Source: Hippopus hippopus (taxonomy: Eukaryota > Mollusca > Bivalvia > Cardiida > Cardiidae). Taken from it: a stretch of DNA of 64,000 bases. The stretch lies in assembly GCA_946811185.2 (NCBI GenBank), contig OX328112.1, forward strand, positions 19,139,215 to 19,203,214. The letters are read 5' to 3'. The position numbers were made by a program, and so were the translations under genes. The notes beneath the pieces are model-generated. The model was not told the DNA's origin, ran no database searches, and was given only the letters and a program-made list of their open reading frames with translations. This document shows, one piece after another, positions 33,931-45,738 of the stretch. The number at the start of each line of letters is the position of its first letter. The first letter of the stretch is position 1.

Positions 33931-34029
33931 TCTATTGCATAGTACGATTCTGCTTAACGTTTATTCCTTACTGTGAGGATTGTAGATAATGACCAATACG
34001 TTCCGCACTGTGCCGTTTATAACGACAGG

Positions 34030-34570
34030 GAGCGCTTTGCTGTTACAACCGTAATGGCTAAAAAGTTCTACTGTAATAATTTCAACTACTGAAGTCAACT
34101 GTGATAACTGATAACTGAAGGGTTATGACGACGACAAAATTACTTTGCTATAACGAGAGCAACGGCTGAAATACGGCCGACACATTCTCCCTTAGCAATT
34201 AAGACATCTAAAGTGCTTTTCTGGGACCACTGTAAAGAGTGAATTGCTTTCGAAAATGTTATGTTATGTTATGCTTTATTGCGATGATAAAAACGGCTAA
34301 ATCACCATACTGTGACGGCCGATTTACATTACTGCGACATCTTAATTTAACGGCTGAAATTCTTTACTGTGACGGCTACAACGGCTGAATTGCTTTGCCT
34401 TACTGTCACGACTGTAATGACTGAATTACTTTACTTTGAGGAATTTAACGGCTTAATTGATCAACAGTTACGACTACATATTACGGCTGATTTGCTGTAC
34501 TGTAACGATGACTTAGATGCTTTCATGTCGATTGCAACGGCTGAACTAGTTTACTGTGACTACTATGAAT
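34030..34570. repeat. degenerate minisatellite, ~35 bp units
   Basis: Words TTTACTGTGACGGCTACAAC and GGCTGAAT recur irregularly. A 71-codon frame inside (34369-34584) is produced by the repeats. Confidence 0.6.
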
Positions 34571-34574
34571 GCTA

Positions 34575-34795
34575 TAGCGTTTAATGCATCTCCGTTATGC
34601 ATTACACCAAACAAGTCATCACATAACTAGGGATGGATTGAAATCGATTTAGCCTGACAATTAACTGAATATAGACGTCGGCTGGTCCTTTGACACGCAA
34701 AAAATGACCAATAGCAAAATATTTCGACCCAGGTCAGCCTACGTGGACTGTTCAGGCTGACATAGGTCGATACTTTGCAAAGCTTTGCTCATATG
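34575..34795. mobile_element. palindromic MITE, family C (degraded)
   Basis: TGCATCTCCGTTATGCATTAC, GGATGGATTGAAATC, CAGCCTACGTGGACTGTTCAG, GCTGACATAGGTCGATAC. Confidence 0.55.
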
Positions 34796-34894
34796 TTAAT
34801 ACCCAAAATTATGGACCGTTACACGTACGTTTGTGAGGTAAGTAAATACCCTTTGTACATATCTCTTTCTCTGTCTGTCAGTCATTAATCCGTC

Positions 34895-35197
34895 CGTCCG
34901 TTCGTAGGTCCATCTGTCCGTCTATCCATCCCTCCCTCCCTCCCTCCCTCCCTCCATCCATCCATCCATCGATCCATCCATCCCTCCCTCCCTCCATCCA
35001 TATGTCAAAGACAACCCTGTGCCCCCTTTGAAAATGAAAATGGGCTTGCAGATATGACTTTCCCATTCGGTCACGTGATAAAAATATATTATAAAGCAGC
35101 GAAATATAAACAGACCAGTCTTAAACTCGGCATACATGCATAGTAATATTTCCTAAATGTTGCAAAGACAGAGAGCAGTGAAGAGTTGCAGGTTTTA

Positions 35198-35226
<29 letters not shown>
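34895..35226. repeat. (CCCT/CCAT)n and (TTG)n microsatellites
   Basis: Pyrimidine-rich (TCCC)n/(CATC)n tract at 34920-35000 and a (TTG)n run at 35193-35226. Confidence 0.85.
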
Positions 35227-35228
<2 letters not shown>

Positions 35229-35229
35229 G

Positions 35230-36150
35230 GGGTAGGGGTGTCGTAGAACTGTAAAACTATCCGAGAAAAAAAAAAAACAACTTAGTAATAAGGATGTTTA
35301 GACAAGTAGTTTGGGCCTCATCTGATTTTAGAGGCTTTCAACATGCAAGGAATTATCATACTGTTTGTACATCTGTTCTTGTTCTAAAATTATTTGCGGA
35401 TACTCATACGAGGACATATAATGGCTTGTACATAGGATTTATCCAGTCGTCCACATGAAGTGAACGATTTACGAGGTACCAGTTTAGGGTACTGCTAGAC
35501 ATGCTACGTAAATCCGATGGTCTATTTCCGTAAACGGCACCGAAAATACCCGAACACATGCACACTTTTTGGTTCGTACTACGTTTAGTTCGAATAAAAA
35601 CTCCGGTCCGTTGCGCTACGAACTACCGAGATTTTACTGTATTGAAATATTGACGATTCCCTAACTCAGTACTGTGGCTTATTTAAATCCCCCCCCCCCT
35701 CCAAAAAAAAAAAAAAAAAAACAGAGACAAATTTACATTTATGTAAGATCTTAAAGGTTCTAAAGGTTCTTAGAAATAGAAAACCTTTAAAGAAAGATAA
35801 TACTATATAACATCTTATTGAGACATTACAGAAGGCGTTATCAGATGAAGTGCCGATGAAATAGCAAAGACCTTGGATACATTGTCATCTAGAACAGCTA
35901 CCTATCCTTCAAAAGGACATACACATAGCTGGAAGAACATTTTTCGAAGATACTAGACGGCCAGAATTCCTCCCACATTTAGTGTTGATTCATCCCTGAT
36001 CACACAGCCAATTTTCCATCAGTCCGATAGACTGTTCATGGCCATTTGTTGACAAGTTTTGGAGTCGGGTGAGTAATAATCTTTTTAACATAACCTAAAT
36101 CGAACTATTTGGTAACCTGTTTTAACTCTACACAACAAAACTTGCCATCT
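35230..36150. other. intergenic DNA without recognised gene
   Basis: Contains a C-run followed by an A-run at 35690-35720. Otherwise unique-looking, with no open frame of note. A possible exon-like segment (35924-36068) has splice-like borders but no coding signal. Confidence 0.4.
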
Positions 36151-36156
36151 ACATGT

Positions 36157-36418
36157 GAGCCGTGCTCTGGGAAAAGGGGGCTTAATGCATCTGCGAAAAG
36201 TATCAACCCAGGTCAGCCTGCGCAGTCCGCGCAGGCTGACCTGGGCCGAACTTTTTCGCTATCGGTCCATTTTCTGTTTGTCAAAGTACCAGTCTACCTC
36301 ATGATTAAGTCGGTTACTTTAAAAAGTGGCATTTATGGATCCATAATTATGTGATGATTGGTCCGGTATCATGTATCACGATGATGCATTAAACCCCCTT
36401 TTGCCAGAGCATGGCTCA
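36157..36418. mobile_element. palindromic MITE, family C (best copy)
   Basis: GAGCCGTGCTCTGGGAAAAG to GCCAGAGCATGGCTC. The core near 36208-36255 is an almost perfect hairpin, CAGCCTGCGCAGTCCGCGCA and its complement. Useful as a family reference. Confidence 0.85.
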
Positions 36419-36459
36419 TGTATTTATTATTACGATTATTGTTTCACCAGATAAAGATA

Positions 36460-36985
36460 TTCAGCAAAGACTAAAAATCCAAATATTGTAATTTCGAAAT
36501 TCAATTTTATAGAAAAAACCTTGCTTGATATCGGACAGTGTAGATCCACGGTCAGACTGAACATTAGATGTGCAGTCTGCTCTTAATCTACACTGTCTGC
36601 AAAAGCTCGTTTGGTCATGCTCAACAGCTTTAATGTTAATAAAATAGACACCTGAACTCTTTTTGCGAAACAAATTTAACCAAATTTTTCGATAACTCAT
36701 ATCCAGCTTCAGGTTAAATGCAGCGGTTTTCTATTTCGTAATTGGAATGAATAGCGGAAAGTGTAGTTCTTAGACTGTACATCTTGCGCAATCTGATCTT
36801 GATCAACGACTGCTGCAAAAGGTATTGAATTCGCCAATGGCAGTGAAAGAGTTAGATATGATAAACCCCCAGATTTCGCAACAACAAATCTGATTTTGAC
36901 ACATATTTGAAAGCGAAGATCCAAAGTCGGACTGCATATAATTTGCCGTCTGATCTTTATCCGTTTTGTTCATTCGACGTTTGCG
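36460..36985. mobile_element. palindromic MITE family B, three degraded copies
   Basis: CCAAATATTGTAATTTCGAAA, TATCGGACAGTGTAGATCC and CTACACTGTCTGCAAAAGC mark the first (36465-36630). Weaker cores follow near 36740-36850 and 36880-36970. Confidence 0.55.
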
Positions 36986-36989
36986 TGTA

Positions 36990-38130
36990 CTCAGCATAGA
37001 GTACAAAATAGAGATCATTTATAATTATTTATATACTTATTGTGGGTCAATTACATTTGGTTTGAATGCTTTGTATTTCCTCACATTGTACTTTTGTGCC
37101 TAAGAATAAACAATGGGCTGTTAGAAAGGTCTTACAAATTTACGGTTTAGATCCATGAATAAATGATTAAAAGGAAAAAAGTTCTTTTTTTTTTCACTGA
37201 AAAGGCAATACATCAACAGTGTCATCGTGACCTAATGACATTTTCTATATATTTGTCATATGCATAAAGTATAAATTTCTTTCAGGACTTTGATTACTGG
37301 CCATTTTATTTAAATATTTAAATCTTGAATAAAATATGTGTGATTCTGCTCCGCCGACCGACCCTGTTTCTAACTCCAAATTTATTTAATAATCAAAAAA
37401 GAAAAACGTGTACAAAATTACAACGCCTTACCCTTGCGTATAATTTGACTGATTTTGCTAATTGTTCTATCGACTTTGTAATATTTCTCGAAGGGATGTG
37501 AGATGGGGAGTAAAGAATTAAAAAAAAAAAAGAGTTTCATTTACATATCTGCGTTATTAGAAAGCGAAAATACAGCTCTTTTCTGGTTTTGTATTTTATG
37601 GGGTATTATGTATTAGGCTCTTACCAGTCGACAGAAATCGATTAGACCACATTAAAATTACTGGCACACTCAGCAAATAAAATGTATTCTTTATGGTGCG
37701 ATTTATCCTTAAAATGGTAGCAAACAAAGCGGGAATATGAGAAACTGCCGTTTATGTTTCTGCAAATACTGGGGTAAAAAGGAGAAAATGCTGATTACAA
37801 GTATCTTCTCCTTTTTTTCCCGCAACATTTTCGAACATTTTCTTTCTCAAGATCGTAGTGACCAGGCTTTTTTAGAAATGGTTTAACCTAGGCTAACAAT
37901 ACATACAACAGTATGTATTTCTGACAGCTGCCATTCTCTTTATATAATATATGTAATATAATATGTGCCTTTCTATTACTTGTTAAACTTTGATTGTTTA
38001 ATATTCTATACTACCTGTGATCATTCAGAATTTTAAATCGACCAGTATAGATCATTTGCCCCACTGCCTGTCATCGATTATACAGTGCATGCGAAAGAGT
38101 CGCGCCCTTTACTACAGTACGATTTTTGCG
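36990..38130. other. AT-rich DNA with one MITE core
   Basis: No gene seen. A family A central palindrome lies at about 37765-37835 (AAAGGAGAAAATGCTG, TCTTCTCCTTTTTTTCCC). Confidence 0.45.
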
Positions 38131-38135
38131 ACATC

Positions 38136-38358
38136 TTAATTCTTTACCAAAGGACAAAATTCTAGACCTGGCCAATTTCAAAGCATTTTTAGGCGACAAA
38201 TTAATGTGCCTAAAATGATAAACTTGTTTTTGAAAGGAAAGAAAAAATTGTGGTATTAAGAGAAAATGTTGGTTACCAGCGTTTTCCCCCATCCGGCAAT
38301 GTTTTCGAAAGCCTTCTTACTCAGTATCGTTAACACACGGGACTTTTCGATAAAGGTT
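38136..38358. mobile_element. palindromic MITE, family A
   Basis: TTAATTCTTTACCAAAGGAC at the left, CAAATTAATGTG, central palindrome with TGTTGGTTACCAGCG, and right end TTTTCGATAAAGG. Confidence 0.65.
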
Positions 38359-38359
38359 T

Positions 38360-39460
38360 GGTGCAGCCAACTCATCTATATCAAGGTCATGTAGAACTTG
38401 GTCCATGACCGTCATAGCAGGTCGAATCAAGATGTTAAGTGTCAAAAGACACAGAAAAAAAAGTATTATTCTGAGAAAATAGGACCCTACGGAAAGATCA
38501 CAGGGGGGTGGAAAATCGTCAAGTTTGGGTAAAATCTGCAAAAATCTCAAAGAGCCGAAAGAACAACCGGATATACTCTTGCGTTATCGTAAGACGTCGG
38601 AATGCGTTGTCTGCGCATGTCATATTCTTCGAAGATTCGACCTGTCTGCTATGACGCATCACCAACCCCGTATACCTGGGAAAAGTAGGGCTTACACCGA
38701 AGCTATTAGCCTATTACCCAAGCATGTAGGGGCTGTTTTAGTAAATGGCCGATCCATAGGTTACATGCTAGCCGATCACAGCTGAATGAATCGCACCAGG
38801 TAGCGTTTTATTGAGTAAACGTTTATTTCATTTTGAAATTCAAAGTAACGGTTGTTGTTTTGAAAAGTAGTCCGGTTCTGTACCCAGAATGCCCATATTA
38901 GATAGATGTGTATTTGTAGAATGCCATCTAGCGGCAGATAATGGTCGGAATGAGAGAAAAAAGTGATATCCAAATTATCTCCCTTGTTAGATAAAAAAAA
39001 CCAAGGAAACCAAATTGCAACTGCGTCCTTTTGTTTGATTTCCTTTATTTCTATCCTTGCTTTACTAGGAGATTTTGCGATTATTATAAATTGACTCATG
39101 ATGTATATGTAAGTTCTTCATTATATATGCAAATCGAATTTCACTTACTATTACCATCGAAATACATCAAGTAGATCGAATTTGTGGTTTGATAAATTTT
39201 GAAGAAGATATTTCAACCTAAACATTCTTGCATAGTGCAAAGGATATCAAGGATAAAAACCAAGTTATACTTATTCAGGACCTAGTTAGTAGTGGGAGCT
39301 ATCAAGGGAAAACTGTCTTTTATCTCAAATTACTCGTAACACACATGTCCCTCGGGAGAAAATCGTACATACTCGGTCAATTTTCAATCGGATGTTCTCG
39401 AGACTTGTCGGGACACTCTATCGGGGCAGGAATAGAAGAGCTTAGGTTTTGTAGTACGAT
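38360..39460. other. unique-looking DNA without recognised gene
   Basis: Frames of 77-107 codons occur on both strands (38317-38550 minus, 38525-38785 plus, 38776-39099 minus), but none resembles a known family or has convincing splice borders. They are left uncalled. Confidence 0.35.
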
Positions 39461-39464
39461 AAAT

Positions 39465-39650
39465 TCTGAGGCGGAATAGCCCAAGTTGTTGGGCGTGAGA
39501 CTTGTAGGCGACGAATCTCTGGATCTTGAAGGTGTGAGTTCGATTCCGATGATTGTCCAATCAAAAATTACCAGCAGTCTTTCGAATGAGGTAATAAATC
39601 AAGGTTACGTGTGACGGCGTTATACACCGAGCACGTTAAATAACTAGGCG
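39465..39650 (+). mobile_element. tRNA-derived SINE, type 3
   Basis: A tRNA-like head with GCGGAATAGCCCAAGTTG... and B box GTTCGATTCCG. The body contains ACCAGCAGTCTTTCGAATG and GTGACGGCGTTATACACC, a common end type for animal SINEs in which the last part resembles the other SINEs here. Confidence 0.6.
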
Positions 39651-39844
39651 CAATTTAGAATGGGTTTCGTCCTGTACCTTGCACTTGTTCCCTAACTAAC
39701 AGCCTTCTTTATGGGCAAACGTTTGCGACGATAAATATAACGAAAATCTGTCAAAGTTGTAGGTCCCAGAATGAAATTTTACGATAACACCGTTGCCACA
39801 ACAAATAGCGTCCGAATTCAATATGTCTCGATAATCTGCTTTAA

Positions 39845-39955
39845 TCCTTTCAGCTTAATAGGCGAAAACAGGGACTTTTTCGGACGGCATAGATCAAGAT
39901 CAGACTGCACAGAACGTGCAGTCTGATCTTGGATCTATCCCATTCACTTGCCTAG
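39845..39955. mobile_element. palindromic MITE family B (core)
   Basis: GATCAAGATCAGACTGCACA and its complement around GAACGTGC, preceded by TTTAATCCTTTCAGC. Confidence 0.7.
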
Positions 39956-39994
39956 TCAAATCTACAAGAAAAAAATCAACTTGGTCTGTATTAA

Positions 39995-40168
39995 CCAACC
40001 ATTCTTAAGAACATTCCTTGTCTTATTCTCTAGGATTTTCTAAATTTGGAGGCAACACAACTTCTGATTGGCTAAACCATTTGGCTCAACTAATCAGAAG
40101 CTTTGTTCCCTCTAAATTCAAAAAATCTTGGATAATAATACTAAAAATGTTCTTAAGAATGGCTGCTG
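39995..40168. mobile_element. palindromic MITE, family F
   Basis: ACCAACCATTCTTAAGAACA to TGTTCTTAAGAATGGC, with the central CTTCTGATTGGCTAAACC palindrome. Counterpart of 23300-23472. Confidence 0.7.
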
Positions 40169-40419
40169 AATACAGACCCTGTTATAGTATATAGGATCTG
40201 ACATGAGTTGGTGTTTGAGATAAAATTCTATTAAACAAGTGTAGAGAAAAGGTTATTCAGCGAGCCTTTGGCGAGCTTAATAACATTTTTTCTTGACGAG
40301 TTCAATCAAACTTATCTCAAACGCCAACGAATGGCAGATTCTTTTTATCACATAATAAATGTGACATAGGAGGATATGCCTCATAATTGACAAAATCACA
40401 GTTAACTAAAAATGATTTA

Positions 40420-41070
40420 TCGCATCTTATGACTATTTGAAATATGACTTATCACAGTAAATGGCAATTTTCGAGTAAAGACGCATTTCAACAAGTAACT
40501 TTTTAATCTGGGTTTAAATACAAGAAAGCTTTCGGTATCCCTGATTTGTTGGGGCAGTTCATTCCAGAGCAAAATTCCTCTATGGGAAAAAGACTTTTTG
40601 CCAAAGCCTTTGACCCTTGGAATTGAAAAGCGCCCACTCTCTTTGAAAAAATGTTCTGAGTCGTCACTGTTACCATTGACAGTTACTCTCAGTCTAGTAC
40701 TATATTGATGGGTGTCGCTAATTGGAGTGAAGTTTTCATGCATATACGGAGGTGCTGTATTAGCATTAATCTTAAAAACATGGCACATGGTTGTAAAGTC
40801 AACCCCTTTAGAAACAGATAACCAGCTTAGTTTTGAGCAATGTTCATTTTCAATGCGAGTTCTGAAATCACGTTTCAGTACAAATCCGATTAGTTTGTTT
40901 TGTGTGGTCTACAGTTTGTTTCTTAATGCCTGTGTAACCGAGTAAAACCACACTGTTGAAGCATAGTCTAAGTGACACTGAATAATAGACATAACCAGTA
41001 ACTTCTTCGTATGATCAGACAAGAACTTTGCTTTTCTGTATAAAAACTTGAGACGTGATGGGTATATTAC
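40420..41070 (-). pseudogene. 3' remnant of a non-LTR (LINE) reverse transcriptase
   Basis: On the minus strand the 123-codon frame at 40417-40788 and the sequence upstream resemble the C-terminal part of LINE reverse transcriptases. Seen are QCHLDYASTVW (the HxDY..xVW block), LSWLSVSKG, and the final block GILLWNELPQQIRDTESF with FKPRLKSYLL. A stop codon interrupts it near 40920, and the catalytic part and endonuclease are missing. Five-prime truncation is normal for LINEs. The clade cannot be fixed from this piece; CR1/L2/Jockey-like is likely. It is not functional. Confidence 0.75.
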
Positions 41071-41324
41071 ACTGAAAACAAGGGAGGTTATGTGATAAAA
41101 TTGGATTGTATTTTGAGCCGTCGAAAGAGATCGAGTTTATATATTGGGTGGTTGAAGGGTTAAATAACTTGATAAATAGGTTCACAATAACTCGGAATTT
41201 ATTGATGGGGAAACTTTAGTTCTTTGCTTAGAATTATTTACAAAAGTCTGAATGCTTGCTTTGCAATTGATTTTAAAATTCTAATACCTTTCAAAACGTA
41301 AATGCACGGAAAACAGCTATTAAT

Positions 41325-41715
41325 CCTTTATTCTAACATGACACGTGAATTCGGCTCTATAAACACGTGCAACGAAAGCGTGGTAAAATCTGCGTCATTC
41401 TACATAGAGTGACGTCATTCTTTATAGAGTGAAGTCATTCTGTATAAAGTAAGTAAGTTATTCAATGGAATATAATCTGCATCCGCGTTTTTACTCTAAG
41501 TATGAACTTGTTTTCCTTTAATTAAGAGTTGGTCATGTTAGAATCGAAATAATCTTCTTTCTATCGTGGTTTATCGTTCAATAACCACATTGTGAGTTAT
41601 GACGCGCAATGAACAAACCACTCGGGCTATCGCCCTTGTGGATTATTTATTGTGCCTCATAACTTACAACTGTGGTTTACTGAACGTTAAACCACGATAG
41701 AAAAACGATTATTTC
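41325..41715. repeat. 390-bp repeat, family E, copy 1
   Basis: TTCTAACATGACACGTGAATTC at one end, then GACGTCATTC-type units three times, then a long hairpin (about 41552-41708) built from ATCGTGGTTTATCGTTCAATA and its complement. The copy at 57990-58385 is inverted. Confidence 0.75.
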
Positions 41716-41945
41716 TTAACTGTACAGTTCCAAGATTTAACGACCTTCAGATTGTTAACCTTTGAAAACATTGTGGGGGAAAAGGGAGAAAATGCTGGTT
41801 ACCAGCATTTTCTCCTTTTTCCCAACAATGTTTTCTACCTGCCCAAAAACAAAGTCCATTGAGTCAAATTTAAATTGTCGTCTGCAATTACCGTTTGAAT
41901 TTGTATGAACTTAAATCTTTGGCGTCTGGTAAACAGTGAAGTTAA
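41716..41945. mobile_element. palindromic MITE, family A
   Basis: TTAACTGTACAGTTCC at the left. The central palindrome (41763-41835) has ATGCTGGTTACCAGCAT, followed by TTGTCGTCTGCAATTACC and GGTAAACAGTGAAGTTAA. Confidence 0.7.
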
Positions 41946-42056
41946 ATAATCGCCAATTATTCTCAATTCGGAGTGCAATTAGACTTTTCGCAAGTGATTT
42001 ATGGCAGAACATTTGTTTTTACCCCACCGTTCACATTGTTAGGTGTCATGCAATTA

Positions 42057-42269
42057 TTAATCTCTTATCGAACAATCACGACTTTTCATGAACGACCCTG
42101 AGGAAGAAATGCTTATGAAAACATTTTTGGAAAAGGAGAAAATGCTGGTAACCAGCATTTTCTCCTTTTCCCACAATGTTTTCTACCTCATCAGGGACTA
42201 CTTTCGTCATTTGATCCACCTTCAATTAATTGGACATGCCCAAAATTTTGTCGTTTGGTATAGAGTTAA
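42057..42269. mobile_element. TTAA-bounded palindromic MITE, family A (first of a pair)
   Basis: Left TTAATCTCTTATCG, perfect central palindrome 42122-42177, right GGTATAGAGTTAA. The right TTAA is shared with the next copy. Confidence 0.75.
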
Positions 42270-42497
42270 TTCTTTACCAAAAGACAAAATCTTAGACTGG
42301 TCTAAATTGAAAGCATTTGCAGACGACAAATTGAATGTAACTCAAATACTAAAATTTGTCCCTGGAAGTGTAGAAAGCACTGTGGAAAAATGAAAAATGC
42401 GTTTTATTAGTATTTTCTCCTTTTCCCACAATATTTTCAAAAGCTTTCTTCTCTAGTATTGCTAAATATCAGTACTGTTTCGTAAAGGGAAATTAGC
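42266..42497. mobile_element. TTAA-bounded palindromic MITE, family A (second of a pair)
   Basis: Left TTAATTCTTTACCAAAAGAC and CATTTGCAGACGACAAATTG; central palindrome 42372-42438; decayed right end CGTAAAGGGAAATTAG. Opposite orientation to the preceding copy. Confidence 0.75.
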
Positions 42498-42582
42498 TTT
42501 CCAAATTTGTTTAGTTTATCTTTATCCGGTTACTAATTAACTTAGTAATTAATCATTTCTATGCTAAATGATAATAATTTGA

Positions 42583-42960
42583 GTCATGCTCTGTGAAATT
42601 TTCTTCATGTCCGAGAACATTTTCACGTCAGGATGTGGCCAGTTGTTGGACGAAACGAATTTATCGATGCATAATTATGTAATTGCTTGGCATGTATCAC
42701 GGAGATGCATTTCAGGTTCAAAGTTTTTTTTTTTTAACCTGTATGTAAACTATATGGACTGGTTCAGTGTGTGTGTGTTTTTTTTAACATACGTGTAAAA
42801 ATACGGTACTTTCATTACCAGATCGAGCCCGTACCAGCTTTGTTGTTCTATTTGGACTGATTTTTTTTAACATGTAAAATAACGTACTTTCATTGCCAGA
42901 TCGATAAAAACCAGATCGTATCCCAGATGGCCCAGAGTTTAGATATTTGTCATGTAGTTT
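42583..42960. mobile_element. family C fragment and short local duplication
   Basis: GAGTCATGCTCTGTG and CATGTATCACGGAGATGCATT mark a truncated family C copy (42583-42715). Then 42760-42835 and 42848-42910 repeat GTACTTTCATTACCAGATCGA with changes. Confidence 0.5.
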
Positions 42961-43244
42961 AACCACGTGGACCTCTACGAAGTTTGTTCAAGCGATGCCC
43001 TTGGCGTAAAAAATTAACCCGTTGTAATGTGCCCTATTTCAGAAACAACTGATTGGCGGCGCCATTGATGTTATGCATCAATATTTTCTTGTTCTTAGTT
43101 ATATCGCAGCGGCTGCTGATGCACCTATGCATAGTTTCCAGGAGTTACGTTTTCCTGTTCCTCGTACAAGATCCTTTCCATGCTATGAGCAGCTCTGCAA
43201 AGATTTAAATTTTTCCTAACCGTGGACGACACAAAGAGCTTTTG

Positions 43245-43330
43245 TTGATAGAATTAGTCGGAATCAGACTGAATAGAACGCGCAGTCTGATCTCTGGTTT
43301 AAACTGTCCACCACCTCATTTTAGATTATG
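43245..43330. mobile_element. palindromic MITE family B (core)
   Basis: AATCAGACTGAATAGAACGC and GCAGTCTGATCTCTGG with CTGTCCACCACC. Confidence 0.5.
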
Positions 43331-43374
43331 GTCAGACTGTCTCTTCATATAGCAGCAGAACTGTAATTGTAGCC

Positions 43375-43535
43375 GATCGATTGATTAATTGGAGTTTTAC
43401 GCCTCTGTCAACATTATTTCAGAAAACAGTGCAGAGTTATCACGGCGACAAGTCACGTTTGTCCTTGGTTTTACAAGTAACGTTACCAGGCTAGGGCTCT
43501 GAGGTGTCTTGCTCAAGGATATTCCCATGAACAAT
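43375..43535 (-). mobile_element. SINE type 2, 5'-truncated
   Basis: The complement of the type 2 body is seen (GCTAGGGCTCTGAGGTGTCTTGC, TTTTACGCCTCTGTCAACATT). The tRNA head is absent. Confidence 0.6.
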
Positions 43536-44069
43536 TCATTATCTATATGGTATGGAATGGCAGTAAATATGTTTTTTTTTTTTTACTCTAGAGCTTTTAA
43601 ATAAATCTTCCCAACGGTTCCATTTTTTTTTTTTTCTGTGTAATAAATCATCATTTTTTTCTATTTAATTTCGAATGTCATTCTAAGCACATAAATATAC
43701 ATAATTGATGAAGTTAGGAAAGCATTAAACTGACAATTTCATCCAGTCATAACATCGTTTGTGGTGGACATATCGGTATCTCCTCATCCCGAGATAAATT
43801 AGCTGCAGATTACTTTTCCAAACATTCTTGTAAGATGTGGATAATTAATATAGAAATAAATGTTATACCAGGATAAACGTAAAATACTGAGGCGAAACTA
43901 TAACTTTCTCTATACGAAAATTTTCTCAATCAGAAACGGTAAAGAACGTTTTATGGATATATTTTTTTTTATATATACAAATGAATATTGGACAAAGCAG
44001 AATTGAATTTGCAATGAGGGTCTAAGAAGCTGTTTGTACATGGTTTTGCAATTGATAATTAACTTGTGG

Positions 44070-44865
44070 TCATGACAATAAGTGTCCACGAAATGGTTAA
44101 GTCGTGACCAAACAAGAAAAACTTGCGGCCTCGAAGTAGTGAAGTCGTGACCATGAGATATTAAGCCATTGCCACAAGATATATATTAGGCTGTGGTCAT
44201 GAGATATAAAGCAATGGCCATGAGATGTTAAATATAAACAATGGCGACGAGATATCAAGCCGTGGTCATGAGAAATCAAGCCGTGGTCATGAGATATTAA
44301 GATAGAAGCCACAAAATCTCAAGCCGTGGTCATGAGATATGAAGCGGAGGTCATGATATGTAAAGCTGTGGCTACGAGATATTAAGACATAAGCCATGGC
44401 GACGAGATCTTAAGCCGTGGTCACGGTATGCAAGTCTGTGATCATGAGCTTTGAAACCGTGGCAACAAGATATTAAAGAAATGAGGCATGGCCACGAGAT
44501 ATTAAGATATTAAGCCGTGGTCATGAGGTGTGAAGCTATGGCCATAAGATATAAAGCTGTTCCCACGAGATATTGAGAAATAAAACACGGTCACGAGATA
44601 CTAAATCTTTGCCGCATGATAGATCTATTAAGCCTCGGTCATGAGATATTAAGCCGTGGCCATGACATGTAAAGCTTTGGCCACGAGATGTCAGCCGTGG
44701 CCTAGAGATATTAAGTCATGGCAACGAGATATTGAGCCATGGCCCTGAGATATGAACAATGGTCATGTCATACCAAGCCATTCAGACGAAGTTGTAACCA
44801 CAAAATATTTGGTCATCACCAGAAGTATTTAATTCGTGGCCACAAAATTAAGACGTGGTCACAAT
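44070..44865. repeat. degenerate minisatellite, ~20 bp units
   Basis: About 35 drifting copies of GCCGTGGTCATGAGATATTAA-like units (20-22 bp), with occasional insertions. Minus-strand open frames are repeat products. Confidence 0.8.
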
Positions 44866-45204
44866 GTATTAGATTCTTCTCTCGCATTTTACCTTTCTGC
44901 TGTCGCAGATATTTGATTTTTCATCAACTATTGGGAAAAAAAGGGAAGTACGTTTCAGTTGTTTCATTTAATTGAAATCAACAAAGGTGAGTAGGTTGAA
45001 AGGATGGAATATAGGTTTTTTTATTTAATTGATTGGCTTATCCGATAACAAAAAAAAAAAACCTTTCGAATATAAACCAGCCCTCTTGTTTGAACATTTT
45101 CTACACGTTAGTACGGAAAAAATCTAAATAAATTCTTAAGCAAATAATGTAGTGAAGGTAAATTTAATTTGATTATCCTGATTTTTCAAAAAAACGTTTT
45201 TAAC

Positions 45205-45310
45205 TTTTTTAGCGCTATAGGCGTAAATATGGGTTTTTGTGGATGACATAGATCAAGATTAGACTGCACAGAAGGTGCAGTCTGATCTTTGATCTATACT
45301 GTCTGCTTGT
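45205..45310. mobile_element. palindromic MITE family B (core)
   Basis: GATCAAGATTAGACTGCACA and GTGCAGTCTGATCTTTGATC, preceded by TATAGGCGTAAATATGGG. Confidence 0.65.
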
Positions 45311-45429
45311 TAAGCCTAGCTTATAAGATAGAAGTCTTTTTAAATTTCAGTGTTTTTTTTCAGCTGTCCTTCTATCTGTTTGTCCGTATGTCTGTCTGGC
45401 GGTCTGACTGTCTCGCTTTACCTCTTTAC

Positions 45430-45447
45430 GTATAAGCATCTCTCTCT

Positions 45448-45494
<47 letters not shown>
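45430..45494. repeat. (CT)n microsatellite
   Basis: A run of TCTC units about 60 bp long, about 250 bp upstream of the sushi gene's first coding exon. Confidence 0.9.
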
Positions 45495-45496
<2 letters not shown>

Positions 45497-45738
45497 AACG
45501 CGGCTCAATTTCTTGTGGGAGTGATCAGTGACAAGACACTTCAGAACTTCAGAACCCGAGCCTTGCACTGGTGAAAACAGGACACGCCTGAATAAGTGAG
45601 TTTCGCCATGATATGAATGAAATAATGTTAAAAGTGGCGTAAAACACATACAACTTATGCTGACACTGTCGATTTCCTTTATAGTCAGATTCAGTGCGCT
45701 CTTATTTGATGATTGAAAATTGGGAGGGCCACGAAAAA

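Noticed and set aside
35924..36068. Possible exon between CACATAG and GTGAGTA
   Set aside because: No open phase gives a recognisable protein and no partner exon was found.
38317..38785. Two opposing frames of 77 and 86 codons
   Set aside because: No family resemblance, no splice or promoter support, partly overlapping a palindromic element.
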